A DNA stretch of 64,000 nucleotides from Thiobacillus sp. (GCA_024708885.1 JANJXT010000011.1:62001-126000), one strand, 5' to 3'; shown: positions 36,438 to 45,697, numbered from the stretch's first letter. Translations and numbers: made by a program. Notes: a model not told the origin generated them from the sequence alone.

Positions 36438-36818
36438 ATGGCGGCCATGGACACCCTGCCACCCGCCTCCATCGACTCGCTCGACGCCCTGCGCGAACGC
36501 ATCCACGCCTTTGCCGAAGCCCGTGCCTGGCAGCGTTATCACACGCCCAAGAATCTGGCGATCGCGCTCGTGGTGGAGGCGGCCGAGCTGCTCGAACCCT
36601 TCCAGTGGCTGACCCCGGAGGAAAGCGCGGCGCTCAACGACATGCAGCGCGAAGCGGTGCGCCAGGAGATCGCCGACGTCCTCATCTACCTCACACGCCT
36701 GGCCGACCTGCTCGACATCGACCTGCTCGAGGCCGCCGCGGACAAGCTCGCACTCAACGCGCGCAAGTACCCGGTCGAAAAAGCCCACGGCAACGCCCTC
36801 AAATACACGGATTTCTGA
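36438..36818 (+). CDS. MazG-like nucleotide pyrophosphohydrolase
   Basis: This 126-residue all-alpha protein matches the MazG/dCTPase-like family, which hydrolyses nucleoside triphosphates to monophosphates and pyrophosphate in the cytoplasm. The metal-binding pattern is visible as VVEAAELLEPFQW followed by EIADVLIYLTRLAD. ATG 36438 gives this length; ATG 36447 removes three residues and is equally likely, since the fold begins later. The ferredoxin gene starts 1 nt after its stop. It is divergent from the XrtA export operon. Confidence 0.88.
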   Translation: MAAMDTLPPASIDSLDALRERIHAFAEARAWQRYHTPKNLAIALVVEAAELLEPFQWLTPEESAALNDMQREAVRQEIADVLIYLTRLADLLDIDLLEAAADKLALNARKYPVEKAHGNALKYTDF

Positions 36819-36819
36819 A

Positions 36820-37137
36820 ATGAGCGAATCGTATTACGCCCACCACGTGTTCTTCTGCACCAACCAGCGCGACGACGGCGCCAAGTGCTGCGGCGCGGCC
36901 GGCGGCCAGCGCATGCGCGACTACCTGAAGAAAAAAATCAAGCAGGCCGACCTGAACGGCGAAGGCAAATGCCGCATCAACACCGCCGGCTGCATGGACC
37001 GCTGTGACGAAGGCCCGCTCCTGGTCGTGTATCCCGAGGGGGTCTGGTACACCTACGTCGACGAAACCGACATCGACGAGATTTTCGAGTCCCATCTCCA
37101 GCATGGACGGATCGTCGAGCGCCTGCGGCTGAAATGA
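36820..37137 (+). CDS. Thioredoxin-like (2Fe-2S) ferredoxin
   Basis: This 105-residue protein is a thioredoxin-fold 2Fe-2S ferredoxin. Cluster cysteines are visible in HHVFFCTNQR, AKCCG and AGCMDRCDEGPLLVVYPEG, matching the family pattern. It probably acts as a small electron carrier in the cytoplasm; the partner is unknown. Its start is 1 nt after the MazG-like stop, and an alpha/beta hydrolase follows 10 nt later, so the three genes are likely co-transcribed. Confidence 0.9.
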   Translation: MSESYYAHHVFFCTNQRDDGAKCCGAAGGQRMRDYLKKKIKQADLNGEGKCRINTAGCMDRCDEGPLLVVYPEGVWYTYVDETDIDEIFESHLQHGRIVERLRLK

Positions 37138-37147
37138 CGCGGCGCCG

Positions 37148-37750
37148 ATGAAACGCTACAAGCTGCGCATTCCCGCGCCCGCGGGCCGCCTGGAAACCGT
37201 CATCGACGATCCCGAAGCCGGCCGCCGCGGCCTCCTCCTCGTGGCCCACCCGCATCCGCTGCACGGCGGCAGTCTGGAGAACAAGGTGGTGACGACGCTC
37301 GCGCGCGCCGCCAACGAGGCCGGCTGGGTCAGCGTGCGGCCGAACTTCCGCGGTGTCGGCATGAGCGACGGCAGCTTCGACGCGGGTCTTGGCGAAACCG
37401 ACGACCTGCTCGCCGTGGCGCGTTTCGTCGAAACGAGCTATCCCGGCCTGCCGTGGGCGCTCGCCGGTTTCTCCTTCGGCGCCTTCGTGCAACACCGGCT
37501 GCGCCAGGAGCTGCCGGCGGTGCGCCTCATCCTCGTCGCGCCGGCGGTCACCATGTACGAATTCGATCCCGTGCCCGCGGATACGGTGGTCATCTACGGC
37601 GACGCCGACGAACTCATCCCGCCCGCGGCGATCCGCCAGTGGGCCGATCAGCAGGCCCTCACGGTGAAGGAAATTCCCGGCGCGAGCCACTTCTTCCACG
37701 GCAAGCTGAAGGAACTGAAACAGGCCTTCCTGGAGTCCTGTCCGTGCTGA
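37148..37750 (+). CDS. Alpha/beta hydrolase (COG2945 type)
   Basis: This 200-residue protein is a small alpha/beta hydrolase with [14 protein letters not shown] near residue 36, [12 protein letters not shown] near 63, the nucleophile elbow GFSFG near 104, the acid in [10 protein letters not shown] and the final His in [11 protein letters not shown]. The family pattern suggests an esterase or dienelactone-hydrolase-like enzyme in the cytoplasm, with unknown substrate. Its last 7 nt overlap the GTG start of the ABC ATPase gene, so the two are probably coupled. Confidence 0.88.
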   Translation: MKRYKLRIPAPAGRLETVIDDPEAGRRGLLLVAHPHPLHGGSLENKVVTTLARAANEAGWVSVRPNFRGVGMSDGSFDAGLGETDDLLAVARFVETSYPGLPWALAGFSFGAFVQHRLRQELPAVRLILVAPAVTMYEFDPVPADTVVIYGDADELIPPAAIRQWADQQALTVKEIPGASHFFHGKLKELKQAFLESCPC

Positions 37751-38649
37751 GCGTGCGCGGCCTGACCAAGCGCTACGGCGCCACCACCGTGGTGCGCGGC
37801 CTCGACCTCGAGGTGCGCCGCGGCGAATGCTTCGGACTGCTGGGCCCCAACGGCGCCGGCAAGACCACCACGCTGCGCCTGCTCCTGGGCCTGATCGAGC
37901 CCGACGCCGGCAGCATCGAACTCGCCGGCCTGGCGGTGCCGCAGCGCGCGCGTGAAGCGCGCAGCAAGGTCGGCGTGGTGCCGCAGATGGACAATCTCGA
38001 CCCCGACTTCACCGTGCGCGAAAACCTCATCGCCTACGGCCGCTATTTCGGCCTGTCGAAAGCGCACATCACCGCACGCGTGCCCGCGCTGCTCGACTTC
38101 GCCGGCCTTGCCAGCAAGGCCGACGCACCGATCGCGCAACTGTCGGGCGGCATGAAGCGGCGGCTCACGCTGGCACGCGCGCTGGTGAACGACCCCGACA
38201 TCCTGTTCCTCGACGAACCCACCACCGGCCTCGACCCGCAGGCGCGCCACCTCATCTGGCAGGGCCTGCGGCGGCTGATCGGCGCGGGCAAGACCATCGT
38301 GCTCACCACCCACTTCATGGACGAAGCCGAACGCCTGGCCGACCGTCTTGCCATCCTCGACCATGGCGCCATCGTCGCCGCGGGCGCCCCACGCACGCTC
38401 ATCGAGTCGAACATCGAGCCCGCGGTGGTCGAAGTGTTCGGCGAAGGGCTGGAAAACTGGGCACGCGAGCACGCCGCATCGATCTGCCAGCGCTCCGAGC
38501 GCGTCGGCGAAACCCTGTTCTGCTACACCAGCGACGCCGACTGCGTGATCGACGCCCTCGACGCAGCACGCGGCCTGCGCTATGTTCACCGCCCGTCGAA
38601 CCTGGAGGACGTGTTCCTCAAGCTCACCGGGCGCGATCTGCGGGATTGA
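37744..38649 (+). CDS. ABC exporter ATP-binding protein (NodI-like)
   Basis: This 301-residue ATPase has Walker A GPNGAGKT at residues 34-41, a Q-loop in [12 protein letters not shown], the signature [15 protein letters not shown] and Walker [14 protein letters not shown]. The C-terminal extension resembles NodI/DrrA-type ABC-2 ATPases. With the permease at 38797 it should form an ABC-2 exporter; the substrate is unknown. The GTG at 37744 was chosen because the domain begins immediately; upstream in-frame sequence belongs to the hydrolase gene in another frame. Confidence 0.9.
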   Translation: MLSVRGLTKRYGATTVVRGLDLEVRRGECFGLLGPNGAGKTTTLRLLLGLIEPDAGSIELAGLAVPQRAREARSKVGVVPQMDNLDPDFTVRENLIAYGRYFGLSKAHITARVPALLDFAGLASKADAPIAQLSGGMKRRLTLARALVNDPDILFLDEPTTGLDPQARHLIWQGLRRLIGAGKTIVLTTHFMDEAERLADRLAILDHGAIVAAGAPRTLIESNIEPAVVEVFGEGLENWAREHAASICQRSERVGETLFCYTSDADCVIDALDAARGLRYVHRPSNLEDVFLKLTGRDLRD

Positions 38650-38672
38650 TGCGGATGAAACTTCCTTTTTGG

Positions 38673-38790
38673 TCCACGAAGGACGCGAAGAAACACGAAG
38701 GCAATCCAGGAAATCCTGGCTCCATGAGCAAGTTCGACCTGGTGGTGCGCCTCCGGGTTGGGCAAAACCTTCTTCGCGTGCTTCGCGGAT
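38673..38790. repeat. Imperfect inverted repeat, CACGAAGGACGCGAAG type
   Basis: Between the ATPase and permease genes (38650-38796), a left arm CCACGAAGGACGCGAAG at about 38674-38690 and a right arm CTTCTTCGCGTGCTTCGCGG at about 38769-38788 are complementary and separated by about 80 nt. The layout resembles the elements at 21247 and 53066 but the arm sequence differs. It interrupts an operon, so it probably shapes the transcript between the two genes. Confidence 0.6.
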
Positions 38791-38796
38791 AAAAGA

Positions 38797-39582
38797 ATGA
38801 CCGGCTTTTTGCGACTTCCCCGTCTGTCGTGGCGCTTCGTCCCGGTGTTGCAGCGCAACTACCTGGTGTGGAGGAAGCTCGCCATCCCTTCCATGCTCGG
38901 CAACCTCGCCGACCCGATGCTCTACATGCTCGGGCTGGGCTACGGCCTTGGCCGGCTGCTGCCGGACGTCGACGGCATGCCCTATCTCACCTTCCTCGCC
39001 GCCGGCACGGTGGCCTACAGCACCATGAACGCCGCGACCTTCGAGGTGCTCTATTCGAGCTTCTCGCGCATGCACGTGCAGCGCACCTGGGACGCGCTGC
39101 TCAACGCGCCACTCACCCTCGACGACATCCTGCTGGGCGAACTCGCCTGGGCGGTGTCGAAGAGCCTGCTCTCCGGGCTGGCGATTCTCGCGGTGATCTG
39201 GGGCCTGGGCCTGTACGGCCAGTTCTGGATGACGCTGTGGATCATCCCGGTGGTGGCGATGGTGGGTTTCTGCTTCGGCGGCATGGGCCTGGTGATGAAC
39301 GCGGTGTCACCGAGCTACGATTTCTTCCTCTATTACTTCACCCTGGCGATCACGCCGATGGTGCTGCTGTGCGGCGTGTTCTATCCGGTGTCGCAATTGC
39401 CGCCCCTGCTGCAGGGCGTCTCGGCCTGGCTGCCGCTCACCCACGCGATCGATCTCGCACGCCCGCTGGTCGTCGGCGTGGCGCCCGACGACATCGCCCT
39501 GCACGTCTTCGGCCTGCTGGCCTACGGCAGCGTCAGCTACGTCATCGCGCTGGCGCTGACGCGCCGCCGGCTGCTCCGCTAA
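38797..39582 (+). CDS. ABC-2 exporter permease (NodJ-like)
   Basis: This 261-residue membrane protein has six hydrophobic helices and the ABC-2 pattern LGLGYGLGRLLPDVDGMPYL near 50, followed by FLAAGTVAYSTMNAATFE, and a late CGVFYPVSQLPPLLQG characteristic of NodJ-type permeases. It pairs with the ATPase upstream. ATG 38797 was chosen because the helix pattern begins after it; ATG 38758 lies in the repeat. The exported substrate is unknown and could be a lipid or polysaccharide. Confidence 0.9.
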   Translation: MTGFLRLPRLSWRFVPVLQRNYLVWRKLAIPSMLGNLADPMLYMLGLGYGLGRLLPDVDGMPYLTFLAAGTVAYSTMNAATFEVLYSSFSRMHVQRTWDALLNAPLTLDDILLGELAWAVSKSLLSGLAILAVIWGLGLYGQFWMTLWIIPVVAMVGFCFGGMGLVMNAVSPSYDFFLYYFTLAITPMVLLCGVFYPVSQLPPLLQGVSAWLPLTHAIDLARPLVVGVAPDDIALHVFGLLAYGSVSYVIALALTRRRLLR

Positions 39583-39630
39583 CAAGGGGCCGCCCCCGAC
39601 CCGATGGGGTGATGGTTGTGCTGTACGAAA

Positions 39631-39661
39631 ATCGCGGCGAGGGCGCCGCTCCTACAGGAGG
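39631..39661. repeat. REP-like GCGGCGAGGGCGCCGCTCCTAC element
   Basis: The 190-nt gap 39583-39772 between convergent genes holds CGCGGCGAGGGCGCCGCTCC, a GC-rich palindromic type often seen dispersed in proteobacterial genomes, followed by a second GC-rich palindrome near 39675-39695 (GAGGGCCGCCCTC). No ORF was recognised here. It may fold in both transcripts and help end them. Confidence 0.5.
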
Positions 39662-39772
39662 CGCCGTTGTTCGAGGGCCGCCCTCGCCCCGGTGCCGTGA
39701 TGGTTCCAGCGGCCCAATCGCAGCGCGCACCCAGAGCGCATCAAGACGCAGCCTGTCCCTTGCGGGTGCCCC

Positions 39773-40699
39773 TCACACCCCCGCCGCCTGCCGGTCGGCG
39801 TGATAACTCGAGCGCACCATCGGCCCGCAGGCGGCGTGCCTGAAGCCCATCGCCAGCGCCTCCTGCTCGAATTCACCGAAGCGCTCGGGGGGGACGAAAC
39901 GCAGCACCGGCAGGTGGTGCTGCGACGGCTGCAGATACTGGCCGAGTGTGAGCATGTCGACGCCATGCGCACGCAGGTCGCGCAGGACTTCGAGGATCTC
40001 CGCGTCGGTCTCGCCGAGGCCCAGCATCAGGCCCGACTTGGTCGGGATGTCGGGATGGCGCGCCTTGAAATCCTGCAGCAGTTTCAATGAATGCACGTAG
40101 TCGGCCCCCGGGCGCACCGCCCGGTAGAGGCGCGGCACGGTCTCGAGGTTGTGATTCATGACGTCCGGCGGCGCGGCGTCCAGCGCATCGAGCGCTTTCT
40201 CCAGGCGGCCGCGAAAATCCGGGGTGAGAATTTCGATGCGCGTGGCGGGCGACGTCGCGCGCACCGCCGCGATGCACTGCGCGAAGTGGCCGGCGCCGCC
40301 GTCCCGCAGATCGTCGCGGTCGACACTGGTGATGACGACGTATTTCAGCGCCATGCGCGCGATCGTTTCGGCGAGGTGGCGCGGCTCGTCGGGGTCGGGC
40401 GGCAGCGGCGTGCCGTGGCCGACGTCGCAGAACGGGCAGCGCCGCGTGCACAGGTCGCCGAGGATCATGAACGTGGCGGTGCCGTGGCCGAAGCATTCGC
40501 CGAGGTTGGGACAGGACGCTTCCTCGCACACGGTGTGCAGTTTCGCCTCGCGCAGGATGCCCTTGAGCCGGCCCACGTTGGGCAGGTTCGGCGATTTGGC
40601 GCGAATCCACGGCGGCAGCCGCTGCCGTTCCTGCGGCACGATCTTGATTGGGATGCGCGAGGTCTTCGCGGCGCCTTTGTGCTGGATGGGGTCTGCCAT
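39773..40699 (-). CDS. lipA: Lipoyl synthase
   Basis: This 308-residue radical SAM enzyme inserts two sulfurs into octanoyl groups on lipoyl domains. Both cluster motifs are present: the auxiliary cluster [12 protein letters not shown] near 60 and the radical [12 protein letters not shown] near 90. The C-terminal RSSYHA supplies the conserved serine. ATG 40699 fits the family start. In related genomes lipA follows lipB directly; here about 1.3 kb with a plus-strand gene separates them. Confidence 0.97.
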   Translation of the reverse strand: MADPIQHKGAAKTSRIPIKIVPQERQRLPPWIRAKSPNLPNVGRLKGILREAKLHTVCEEASCPNLGECFGHGTATFMILGDLCTRRCPFCDVGHGTPLPPDPDEPRHLAETIARMALKYVVITSVDRDDLRDGGAGHFAQCIAAVRATSPATRIEILTPDFRGRLEKALDALDAAPPDVMNHNLETVPRLYRAVRPGADYVHSLKLLQDFKARHPDIPTKSGLMLGLGETDAEILEVLRDLRAHGVDMLTLGQYLQPSQHHLPVLRFVPPERFGEFEQEALAMGFRHAACGPMVRSSYHADRQAAGV

Positions 40700-40729
40700 G
40701 ATCTGCTCTTGAATCTGAAACGGGATTTT

Positions 40730-40846
40730 AGCCCATCGACCTTCCTGGTCGACAAGCGCGGCCGCATCGTTGCCAGCGCCGTCGGCGGACGCGAGTTCGA
40801 CCATCCGGAGATCGTGAAAACCATCCACACGCTGCTGCGGCATTAA
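40730..40846 (+). pseudogene. Remnant of a TlpA/redoxin-family protein (C-terminal end)
   Basis: Thirty-eight codons ending in TAA read [20 protein letters not shown] followed by [12 protein letters not shown]. This matches the C-terminal strand and helix of TlpA-like thiol-disulfide oxidoreductases, where PSTFLVD with the cis-proline is diagnostic. No upstream thioredoxin domain or CxxC is present, because lipA lies there on the other strand. It therefore looks like the tail of a truncated gene. The match is short, so confidence is moderate. Confidence 0.6.
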
Positions 40847-40900
40847 GCTTTCTTCCGCGCTGCCGATTGACTTCATAGAGCCGTGTATTTGGAAGTCGAC

Positions 40901-41950
40901 ATGAAGATCGCCAGCAGTGACATTCAGCTTGCCAGTCAGCACGCCGCCATCAGCCAGGATACGGTCAGGGAGTCGCTGCGCGTGTGGGTGCGCCCGCCTG
41001 CGGACAGCGGCCGGTCCGGCAGCGCCAGCGGGCTGTCCGAGCCGGGCGCGATCATTCGCGTTTCTCCCGAGGCACGCAGCGTGCTGGAAACCGCCCCGCC
41101 CGCCGAAACCGACCCGAACGAAGCCCTCGAGCTCGACCTGCGCTACCTGCTCGTCAAGCGGATGGTCGAACAGCTCATCGGTCACGAAATCCGGCATCTG
41201 CGCGCGTCGGATTGGCGCGCGGCTCCAGCGGCGGACCTGCCTGCCCCGGCACCGGCCGCTGCGCCCGTGCCGCAGGCGGCCGGGTTCGGCCTTGAATACG
41301 ACCGCCACGAAAGCCACTACGAGGCGGAACAGACGCATTTCGCCGCGCAAGGCGTGGTGAAAACCGCGGATGGCCGCGAAATCAGCTTCCAGCTCGAACT
41401 CGCCATGAGCCGGGTGTATCACCGGGAGGAAACGGTCAGTGTGCGGGCGGGCGACGCCGCGGTGAAAGACCCTTTGGTCATCAACTTTGGCGGCCAGGCC
41501 GCGCAACTCGGCGGCACCCGCTTCTCGTTCGATATCGATGCCGATGGCGTGCAGGACTCGATCGCCTTCGTCGCATCCGGCAGCGGCTTCCTCGTTCTCG
41601 ATCGCAACCGCGACGGGATCGTGAACGACGGCAGCGAACTGTTCGGCCCGCGCACCGGCAATGGCTTCCAGGAGCTGGCGCGTTACGATGCGGATGGCAA
41701 CGGCTGGATCGACGAAGCCGATCCGGTCTTCAGCGAACTCCAGGTCTGGACGCGTGACGCCGAAGGGCGGGACTGGCTCACCCCCCTCGCCGCGATGGGC
41801 ATCGGTGCAATCGGACTGGCGCACGTCGCCACGCCCTTCAGCCTGAAGACCGATGCCAACGAATTGCTGGGACAAATCCGCAGCAGCGGCGTGTATCTGA
41901 ATGAAAACGGCACAGTCGGCAGCGTGCAGCAGATCGATCTGGTCGTTTGA
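40901..41950 (+). CDS. Hypothetical protein with calcium-binding-like Asp-rich loops
   Basis: This protein of about 349 residues has no signal peptide. Its second half has Asp-rich loops, [29 protein letters not shown] and [16 protein letters not shown], that resemble EF-hand/dockerin-type calcium sites. The family is widespread in Gram-negative bacteria but its function is not known to me. ATG 40901 is preferred over GTG 40883 because GGAAG lies 5 nt before it. The gene is plus-strand and sits alone between lipA and lipB, which suggests insertion. Confidence 0.65.
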   Translation: MKIASSDIQLASQHAAISQDTVRESLRVWVRPPADSGRSGSASGLSEPGAIIRVSPEARSVLETAPPAETDPNEALELDLRYLLVKRMVEQLIGHEIRHLRASDWRAAPAADLPAPAPAAAPVPQAAGFGLEYDRHESHYEAEQTHFAAQGVVKTADGREISFQLELAMSRVYHREETVSVRAGDAAVKDPLVINFGGQAAQLGGTRFSFDIDADGVQDSIAFVASGSGFLVLDRNRDGIVNDGSELFGPRTGNGFQELARYDADGNGWIDEADPVFSELQVWTRDAEGRDWLTPLAAMGIGAIGLAHVATPFSLKTDANELLGQIRSSGVYLNENGTVGSVQQIDLVV

Positions 41951-41968
41951 ACCGGGTGCCCGCGCCCG

Positions 41969-42604
41969 TCAGGTGTACACCACGTCCAGCAAGGCGCGGG
42001 CAAGCGCCTGTCCGGCCTGTGCCGGGGACAGGCCCACGCCGAGATCGCGGCATTGCGTCACCCGCATCCCCGCATACCCACACGGGTTGATGGCCGCAAA
42101 CGGGCCCAGGTCCATGTCGACGTTGAGTGCGAGACCGTGATAGGTGCAGCCGCGCTTCACCCGCAGACCGAGCGCGGCGATCTTGGCACCGTCGACGTAT
42201 ATACCGGGGGCGCCGGCCAGCCGTTGCGCCGCCACGCCGTGCGCGGCCAGCAGGTCGATCACCGCCCGTTCCATGCGGTTCACCAGCTCGCGAATGCCAT
42301 AGCCGCGGCGGCGCAGGTCGACCAGCACGTAGGCGACGACCTGCCCCGGCCCATGGTAGGTGATCTGTCCGCCGCGGTCGATCGGCAGCACGGGGATGTC
42401 GGTCGCGGCGATCAGATGCTCGCGCTTGCCCGCCTGCCCCAGCGTATAGACCGGTGGATGTTCGAGCAGCCACAGTTCATCCGGCGTGTCGGCATCGCGC
42501 CGCGCAGTGAAATCCTGCATCGCCCGCCAGGTCGGCTCGCATTCGACGCGCCCCAGGCTGCGCACGACCGCCTCGGCGTTCACCGTTTGCTGCTCACCGC
42601 TCAC
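41969..42604 (-). CDS. lipB: Octanoyltransferase
   Basis: This 211-residue enzyme transfers octanoyl groups from acyl carrier protein to lipoyl domains. The catalytic Cys is in [12 protein letters not shown], the Lys in [12 protein letters not shown], and [17 protein letters not shown] is the family signature. The protein is normal length. It lies 17 nt from the YbeD-like gene, with which it is usually paired. The product of LipB is the substrate of LipA at 39773. Confidence 0.96.
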   Translation of the reverse strand: MSGEQQTVNAEAVVRSLGRVECEPTWRAMQDFTARRDADTPDELWLLEHPPVYTLGQAGKREHLIAATDIPVLPIDRGGQITYHGPGQVVAYVLVDLRRRGYGIRELVNRMERAVIDLLAAHGVAAQRLAGAPGIYVDGAKIAALGLRVKRGCTYHGLALNVDMDLGPFAAINPCGYAGMRVTQCRDLGVGLSPAQAGQALARALLDVVYT

Positions 42605-42621
42605 CGTTCACAACTCTCCGC

Positions 42622-42885
42622 TCAAAGCGCCATTTTCACCCACGGATGCGCGCTGATCTCGCGGTACAGCGCGTCGAGCTGCGCCTTCGACGTCGCACGC
42701 ACCACCACGGTGACGGACAAATAGGTGCCGTTGCGCGAGGCACGCATCTCGACCGTCTCGGGTCTGAAATCGGGGGCGTGGCGCAGCACCAGCTCGACCA
42801 TGGTCTGGGCGAAATCGTCGCGCCGCTCGCCCATGATCTTGATGGGAAAATCGACCGGAAACTCGAGCAGCGTCTCCTCGCTCAT
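42622..42885 (-). CDS. ybeD: YbeD-like DUF493 protein
   Basis: This 87-residue protein matches DUF493/YbeD with FPVDFPIKIMGERRDDFAQT near the start and a SVTVVVRATSKAQLDALYRE segment. The family has an ACT-like fold and a conserved link to lipB; its role is probably regulatory but not established. ATG 42885 overlaps the aminotransferase stop as ATGA. A longer reading adds sequence from the neighbouring gene in another frame. Confidence 0.93.
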   Translation of the reverse strand: MSEETLLEFPVDFPIKIMGERRDDFAQTMVELVLRHAPDFRPETVEMRASRNGTYLSVTVVVRATSKAQLDALYREISAHPWVKMAL

Positions 42886-43733
42886 GCCCGCATCACTTCC
42901 TGTTTGAAGGCCTGGTAGAGCGCATCCATGCGCTGCGCCAGCGGTCCGGGCACACCGGTGCCAACCGGCGCGCCATCGAGCGTGACGATGGCCATGATCT
43001 CCTTCGTCGACGAGCTCATCCACAGCTCGTCGGCGGCACGCACCTCGGCCTCGGCGATGGCGCGGACTTCATGCGGAATGCCGTGCGCCTGCGCCAGCTC
43101 CAGCACGACATCGTAGGTGATGCCGGTGAGCATCAGGCGGGACGGCGGCGGCGCACGCAGCACGCCGTCCTTCACCACGAAAATGTTGCTCGCTGCGCCC
43201 TCGCTGAGAAAACCGTCGCGCAGCATCACGGTTTCGGCGCAACCGGCGTCGATCGCCTGCTGGCGCAGCAGGATGTTCGCGAGCAGCGAAATCGCCTTGA
43301 TGTCGCAGCGCTGCCAGCGGTTGTCGACGGCCGTCACCGCACATACCCCCGCGGCCTTCTGTTCGGCTGTCGCGGTGACGAGCGGCTGGGTGAACATGAA
43401 CACCGTCGGCGCCGTATCCTCGGGAAAGGCATGGTCGCGCGGCGCGACCCCCCGGGTGACCTGGATATAGACCGACTGGTCGAGCGCCGTCTCCTGCGCG
43501 ACGAGGCGCAGAATCAATTCGTGCCAAGCGTCGTCGGCATGCGGATTGGCGAGGCGGATGGCGTCGAGGCTCGCCTGCAGCCGGCGCAGGTGATCGCCGA
43601 GGCGAAAGGGTTTTTTCGAATACACCGGCACCAGCTCGTACACGCCGTCGCCGAACACGAAGCCTCGGTCGAGCGCGGACACCTTCGCCTCGGCGAGTGG
43701 CAGGAATTGGCCGTTGAGATACGCGTTGTTCAT
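42882..43733 (-). CDS. dat: D-amino-acid aminotransferase (class IV PLP)
   Basis: This 283-residue class IV aminotransferase probably makes D-amino acids such as D-Glu or D-Ala for peptidoglycan. The PLP lysine is in RCDIKAISLLANILL and the conserved Glu in FLSEGAASNIFVV. VFGDGVYELVPVY lies near the N-terminus. It overlaps the carboxypeptidase-like gene and the ybeD gene by 4 nt each. Branched-chain aminotransferase activity is an alternative, since the family overlaps, but the context favours D-amino acids. Confidence 0.88.
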   Translation of the reverse strand: MNNAYLNGQFLPLAEAKVSALDRGFVFGDGVYELVPVYSKKPFRLGDHLRRLQASLDAIRLANPHADDAWHELILRLVAQETALDQSVYIQVTRGVAPRDHAFPEDTAPTVFMFTQPLVTATAEQKAAGVCAVTAVDNRWQRCDIKAISLLANILLRQQAIDAGCAETVMLRDGFLSEGAASNIFVVKDGVLRAPPPSRLMLTGITYDVVLELAQAHGIPHEVRAIAEAEVRAADELWMSSSTKEIMAIVTLDGAPVGTGVPGPLAQRMDALYQAFKQEVMRA

Positions 43734-44845
43734 CGTGCAAAAAACAGTCGGATCGAATCCCAGCCGCGACCGAAAATACCCGCCACGGACACGTCGTGCA
43801 GCGCCGTCAGCGGGTATTCGCCAAGCGTCTTGCCGTCGAGCATCAGTCTCAGCGTGCCGAGAGACTGCCCACGGTGAACGGGCGCCACCACGGGTTGCTG
43901 CGTGACCACCTCGGCACGGATGCGCCCGGCGCTGCCGCGCGGCGCCAGCAGATGAAAGTCCTCGGCAAAGCCGATGCTCACGCTGGCGCGCGCACCGCGA
44001 TACAGGTTCACCACCTTGACGGGCTGCTGCGCCCGGTAAAGCAGCACACTGTCGAAATTTTCGAAGCCGTAGTTCAACAGGCGCAGGGCATCCTGGGTAC
44101 GCTGCGCATCCGAGCGCCCGCCCAGCACCACCGCGATACGGCGCTGTTCACCGCGCTGCGCCGACGCCGCGATACAGAATCCCGCCTGCGTGGTGCGGCC
44201 GACCTTCAGGCCGTCGACGGTGCGGTCGCGCCACAGCAGGCGGTTGCCGTTGTAATAGGTGATGCCCTTGAAGGCCAGCTCCTTCTGCGCGAAGTACGCC
44301 ATGCGGTCTGGAAAATCGCGCGCCAGCGCGCGTGCCAGCCGCGCGAGATCGCCCGCACTGGACTCGTGACCGGGCTCGGTGAGCCCGGTGGCGTTCATGA
44401 AGCGGGTGCGGGTCAGCCCGAGCCGCTTTGCCTCGCGGTTCATGCGGGCGACGAACGCCGCTTCGCTGCCGTCGCTTGCAAGCACCAGCGCAAGCGTCGC
44501 ATCGACCGCCGACTGCAGCAGCATCGCCTGAATCAGCGTATCCACGCTCACGTCCTCTCCGGGCTTGAGGAACACGCGCGCTCCGTCGACCTGCGTCGCC
44601 GCGTCCGTAACCTTGACCGGCTCGCCAAGCGAAAGCTTGTTCTTCGCGAGATCGCCAAACAGGACATAGGCCGTCATCAACTGCGTCAGCGACGCCGGCG
44701 CCAGCGGCAGGTCTGCCTGGTGCGAGCCCAGTTCGCGTCCGCTGGCGGCGTCGATCACGGTCCACGCGCGTGCCGCGATGCCGGCGGGCTGCGCCCACGC
44801 CGAAACGCTAAACAGGAGCAGGAGCCCCAGCCAGAAACTTCTCAT
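43730..44845 (-). CDS. D-alanyl-D-alanine carboxypeptidase-like protein with degenerate active site
   Basis: This 371-residue protein has a signal peptide (residues 1-18) and the PBP5/6 (DacA/DacC) architecture, with an SxxK region at 52-55, an SxN region at 112-114, and a C-terminal PBP5_C domain with an amphipathic end. All three catalytic motifs differ from active enzymes. SxxK reads SLTQ (Lys to Gln55), SxN reads SAV (Asn to Val114), and KTG reads KVG (214-216). Ser52 is kept. Carboxypeptidase activity is therefore doubtful, and it may bind or organise peptidoglycan. The reading frame is intact, so this is a divergent protein and not a recent pseudogene. Confidence 0.85.
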   Translation of the reverse strand: MRSFWLGLLLLFSVSAWAQPAGIAARAWTVIDAASGRELGSHQADLPLAPASLTQLMTAYVLFGDLAKNKLSLGEPVKVTDAATQVDGARVFLKPGEDVSVDTLIQAMLLQSAVDATLALVLASDGSEAAFVARMNREAKRLGLTRTRFMNATGLTEPGHESSAGDLARLARALARDFPDRMAYFAQKELAFKGITYYNGNRLLWRDRTVDGLKVGRTTQAGFCIAASAQRGEQRRIAVVLGGRSDAQRTQDALRLLNYGFENFDSVLLYRAQQPVKVVNLYRGARASVSIGFAEDFHLLAPRGSAGRIRAEVVTQQPVVAPVHRGQSLGTLRLMLDGKTLGEYPLTALHDVSVAGIFGRGWDSIRLFFAR

Positions 44846-44860
44846 GTCTTGCCCATTCTT

Positions 44861-45688
44861 TCAGCCATCACGCCTCACCAGGACCGCATCGAGGTCGAGA
44901 CGTTCCCGCACCCGCACGCCATCGGCGAGCGCCGCGTCGTCGCTGGAATACGGGCCCAACTGGACGCGATGCAATTTATCGCGCAGCACCACGCGCGTGC
45001 GGCCGGGATCGACCGCGAGCTCGCGTGCGAGCCGCACCACCAGTTGCTGCGCGTTGTCGGCACGCGAAAAGGCGCCGACCTGCAGGAACACGCCTTCGGG
45101 CAATGCCTCGCCCTGGGTGTCATAGGCGTCCGGGTCGAGACTTTCCACCCGCACCCGCGCGCTGCCGCGCACGATGAGGCCGAGCTTGTGCGCAGCCGTG
45201 TAGGACACATCGACGACGCGGCTCTTGTGGAAGGGCCCGCGGTCGTTGATGCGCACCACCACCGAACGTCCACTGTCGAGCGCAGTCACGCGCGCATAGC
45301 TTGGAATCGGCAAGGTGGGGTGTGCGGCGGTCATCGCGTACATGTCGTACGGTTCGCCGGACGCGGTTTTCTTGCCGTGAAAGCGGCGGCCGTACCACGA
45401 CGCCAGGCCTTCCTCGCGGTAGCCGCCCACGCTCGACCGCGGCGTGTAGGTATTGCCCAGCGCAACATAGGTGCGGTTGGCGAAACGATGCAGCGGCTCG
45501 CGGCGCGGCACGGCGTCGGGCACGGCATCGAGGTCGGCCGGCGGACTCGCCTCGGGACCGTCGTCCAGGTAATAGCCGCCCCGTGCGGTCGACGCCGGCC
45601 TGTCCGTCGGCGGTGTCGTGCCGCAGCCTCCCACGGCCAGCGCGAGCGCGGCAAGGACGAGGATTCGAAATGCGCTCATGGACGTCAT
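44861..45688 (-). CDS. rlpA: Septal ring lytic transglycosylase RlpA family lipoprotein
   Basis: This 275-residue lipoprotein has a lipobox GGC (Cys22), a double-psi beta-barrel domain with GLASWYGRRFHGKKTASGE at about 98-116, and the catalytic pair in RINDRGPFHKSRVVDVS. A C-terminal SPOR domain (VFLQVGAFSRADNAQQLV) binds denuded glycans. RlpA cuts naked glycan strands at the septum. ATG 45688 gives this length, and ATG 45679 (MSAFRIL) is also possible. It lies 9 nt from rodA. Confidence 0.93.
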   Translation of the reverse strand: MTSMSAFRILVLAALALAVGGCGTTPPTDRPASTARGGYYLDDGPEASPPADLDAVPDAVPRREPLHRFANRTYVALGNTYTPRSSVGGYREEGLASWYGRRFHGKKTASGEPYDMYAMTAAHPTLPIPSYARVTALDSGRSVVVRINDRGPFHKSRVVDVSYTAAHKLGLIVRGSARVRVESLDPDAYDTQGEALPEGVFLQVGAFSRADNAQQLVVRLARELAVDPGRTRVVLRDKLHRVQLGPYSSDDAALADGVRVRERLDLDAVLVRRDG

Positions 45689-45697
45689 TCTAGCCGC

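Noticed and set aside
39773-41875. A 700-residue fusion of LipA with an N-terminal extension
   Set aside because: The extension is antisense to the calcium-loop protein gene and has no domain; the normal LipA start is ATG 40699.
42882-43733. Branched-chain aminotransferase
   Set aside because: Possible by family, but length and position with dac and lipB fit the D-amino-acid aminotransferase branch better.
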